A stretch of 64,000 nucleotides of DNA from Candidatus Kryptonium thompsonii (GTDB taxonomy: Bacteria > Bacteroidota > Ignavibacteria > Kryptoniales > Kryptoniaceae), in assembly GCA_001442925.1 (NCBI GenBank), contig LDXX01000003.1, positions 278,559-342,558 on the forward strand, read 5' to 3'. The translations under genes were made by a program, and so were the position numbers. Shown piece by piece: positions 62,273-64,000 of the stretch. The notes under the pieces were generated by a model, which saw only the letters and a program-made list of their open reading frames with translations, made no database searches and had not been told where the DNA came from. The stretch's first letter is position 1. Each line of letters starts with the position of its first letter.

Positions 62273-63877
62273 ATGAAGTTAAAAAATTTAATTTTGGGAT
62301 TTGTTGTTTTAATGTTGTTTGTCTCTTTAGTTTATTCACAGGAAGGTTATAGAAAGAGCTGGGCTTTAATTATTGGGATCAATGAATATCAAAGCTTGCC
62401 GAGGTTGAATGGTGCTGTAAGGAGTGCAAAGATGATACGTGAAAAGTTAGTTCGTGAATTTGGTTTCGATCCTGAGAATGTAATTGAACTTTACGATGAT
62501 CAGGCAACGAGGGAAAATATCTTGAAAGCTTTTGATAGATTGATGGATCCGCGAAGAGTGAGCAAGGAAGATAGGATTTTTATTTATTTTGCTGGACATG
62601 GTGTGACGCGCCAAGTTGGTGGAAAAGATAAAGGCTATATAATGCCTGTTGACGGGGTGATGGAAAAATACGCGAGCACTGCTATTTCCACTGACCAGCT
62701 TCATGAATTTCAGGAGGCGATACCAGCAAAGCATGTTTTCTTTGCGATGGATGCTTGTTATAGTGGAACAATATTTACAAGGGGGATTGGACTTGCGGAG
62801 GAGAGATATACTTCAGTTCCTGAGGCGTTGAAGAGGTTTACGGCTAAGACTGCTAGGGTTGCGATAACGGCAGGGAGCAAAGATGAGCAGGTTATGGATC
62901 TTGCGGATCAAGGTTTAAGTGTTTTTGCTTTTTACTTTTTAAAGGCTCTCGATGGTGATGCGGATGTTAACAGGGATGGATTGATAACATCAAGTGAGAT
63001 TGCGGATTTTGTTGCAAAGAATGTTAGGTTTAGGGCGCCGCAGAACCCGCAGTATGGTAGATTGCCTGGTGATGAGGGTGGGGAGTTTGTATTTGTTCGT
63101 TCAAGGCAAGTTGTAACTGAAGAAAAACCGGTGCAACCGCAGCAGGTTATAATAAAAGAAGAACCAAAAACACAGCCGAAAAGAGTGGTTCGTGAGGAAG
63201 GGAAAAAAGCGGAGACGATAATTCAGCAGCCAAAAGCTTCCCAATTTTGGATCTCTGCTTTCATCGGAGCCAGCGGAAATAATCATTCGATATCTTCAGA
63301 TGACCCTGCTATTAAATACAGAGAGACAAGCGGCGGTGGCGGTGTTATTGGGGTTGGTTTTGAATATGTTATAGATAATAGATTTTCATTTGTTTTTAAC
63401 ACAGCGTACGATGAGAAAAATGGGACTTTTAAAATTGCTCCATTCGAAGTGTATGAGGGAACAATTGTAACTGAATTTGGCCCGGATATTGGTTGGGAGG
63501 CGAAACTTACTTACTTGACAATCAATCCAATGTTGAAAGCAAAATATAAAGGTTTTTATTTTATTGCTGGTCCATCGATTGGATTTGCGTTAGATAAAAA
63601 AGCTCATTTTAAAGCGGGTTACGTGGTATATGATGCTACTACTGGATATACCTATGAGGCTGGAACAATTGAACAAGAAGAAAAAATAGAGAATGTTAAA
63701 ACTCGTTTTAGCTTACCTATTGGCGCAGGGTATGATTTAAGGTTGAGTGATTTCAAACTTTTCATTGAAGCGAGATATGACATTGGTTTAACAAAAGTTG
63801 TAAAAGGTGGAGATTGGAAGGTTTCGTCTTTCCAAATTTTGCTTGGTTTAAGATACGGGCTTAATTTAGGCATTTAA
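62273..63877 (+). CDS. Caspase-fold (C14) protease fused to an outer-membrane barrel
   Basis: The 534-residue protein has a signal peptide (about 1-22), a caspase-like domain (27-275) with the catalytic dyad His109 (FAGHG) and Cys162 (MDACYSG), an EF-hand-type calcium loop at 231-242 (DVNRDGLITSSE), a Lys/Glu/Pro-rich linker (280-322) and a C-terminal beta barrel (325-534; FWISAFIGASGNN, YDLRLSDFKLFIEARYDIG, ILLGLRYGLNLGI). Both dyad residues are present, so proteolysis is plausible. Exposure on one side of the outer membrane is unknown. GGAGGG stands about nine bases before the ATG. Confidence 0.9.
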   Translation: MKLKNLILGFVVLMLFVSLVYSQEGYRKSWALIIGINEYQSLPRLNGAVRSAKMIREKLVREFGFDPENVIELYDDQATRENILKAFDRLMDPRRVSKEDRIFIYFAGHGVTRQVGGKDKGYIMPVDGVMEKYASTAISTDQLHEFQEAIPAKHVFFAMDACYSGTIFTRGIGLAEERYTSVPEALKRFTAKTARVAITAGSKDEQVMDLADQGLSVFAFYFLKALDGDADVNRDGLITSSEIADFVAKNVRFRAPQNPQYGRLPGDEGGEFVFVRSRQVVTEEKPVQPQQVIIKEEPKTQPKRVVREEGKKAETIIQQPKASQFWISAFIGASGNNHSISSDDPAIKYRETSGGGGVIGVGFEYVIDNRFSFVFNTAYDEKNGTFKIAPFEVYEGTIVTEFGPDIGWEAKLTYLTINPMLKAKYKGFYFIAGPSIGFALDKKAHFKAGYVVYDATTGYTYEAGTIEQEEKIENVKTRFSLPIGAGYDLRLSDFKLFIEARYDIGLTKVVKGGDWKVSSFQILLGLRYGLNLGI

Positions 63878-63881
63878 TGTT

Positions 63882-64000
63882 TCATTTTGCAAGGATCATT
63901 TTCTTTGCTGATATAAAGTTGTCGGAATACATTCTGTAGATGTAGACGCCTGAGCTTACTTTTGAGCCATTTTCGTCTGTTCCGTCCCATGTGATCAGGT
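63882..64000 (-). CDS. C-terminal T9SS/FlgD-like sorting tail of a secreted protein (cut by window edge)
   Basis: Reading the reverse strand from the right edge gives WDGTDENGSKVSSGVYIYRM followed by YSDNFISAKKMILAK and a stop at 63882-63884. The WDGTDENGxxVxSGxYxYRM pattern is the FlgD-like/type IX sorting domain placed at the end of secreted proteins. The gene enters from outside, so its main domain is unseen. It lies tail-to-tail with the caspase gene with a 4-base gap. Confidence 0.88.
   Translation of the reverse strand, partial: LITWDGTDENGSKVSSGVYIYRMYSDNFISAKKMILAK

Noticed and set aside
52941..63877. Abortive-infection or gasdermin-type defence cassette built on the caspase
   Set aside because: No gasdermin, TIR, nucleotidyl cyclase or NTPase sensor gene is nearby, and the proteins carry export signals, which argues for an envelope role.

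Overview
The window is an AT-rich, densely coded stretch of a Gram-negative chromosome. It has complete LPS inner-core genes, a PorD-like (DUF4835) protein and the C-terminal tail of a type IX secretion substrate at the right edge. Together these point to the Bacteroidota/Ignavibacteriota/Chlorobiota (FCB) group. A thermophilic relative such as the Kryptonia lineage is a guess from overall protein character, not something the sequence proves. I see no tRNA, rRNA, CRISPR array or insertion sequence, and no gene-free stretch above 300 bases.

Layout. Positions 1-3377 hold a tandem set of 6-bladed beta-propeller proteins, one nearly identical to a copy cut by the left edge, and a small outer-membrane barrel protein. 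3620-11638 is a tightly overlapping run: heptose kinase, heptose adenylyltransferase, TamB-like protein, RNase R. 11645-22962 holds a DUF72 protein, an M28 peptidase, a lipid A acyltransferase, a heptosyltransferase, a reverse-strand ubiD-envC-waaA run, a reductase-like SDR and a phosphohexomutase. 22992-24412 (reverse) has EF-P, a zinc-ribbon protein, ribosomal protein S21 and an unlisted 44-residue basic protein. 24542-36767 is mostly metabolism: chorismate synthase, FAH-family hydrolase, PLP enzyme, GT39, FAD oxidoreductase, beta-CASP nuclease, T9SS-related DUF4835 plus TPR protein, DUF151 nuclease and EtfAB.

36861-52727 reads as one anaerobic nitrogen-respiration module. A cytosolic PAS histidine kinase and a sigma-54 activator are followed by a porin, a c-heme/Reeler-like protein, an oversized NapA, NapG, NapH, NapD, a Rieske protein, cytochrome b, and an octaheme HAO-type cytochrome c. 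Molybdopterin genes moaA, moaD, moaE and a moaC-moaB fusion come next. Sigma-54-like promoters sit before both the kinase and the porin. The parts suggest quinol oxidation by a bc-like complex feeding nitrate reduction and then nitrite or hydroxylamine reduction without NapB, NapC or NrfA in the locus.

52941-63877 is the most unusual region: a co-oriented cluster of signal-peptide-bearing proteins with repeated LPP20/FlgP-like domains, a DUF6175 protein, a CsgG-like protein with an Ig-like tail, an LPP20-DUF4384 protein, and a caspase-fold (C14) protease fused to a predicted outer-membrane beta-barrel. This looks like an envelope assembly of unknown purpose. It is my main candidate for an undescribed system.
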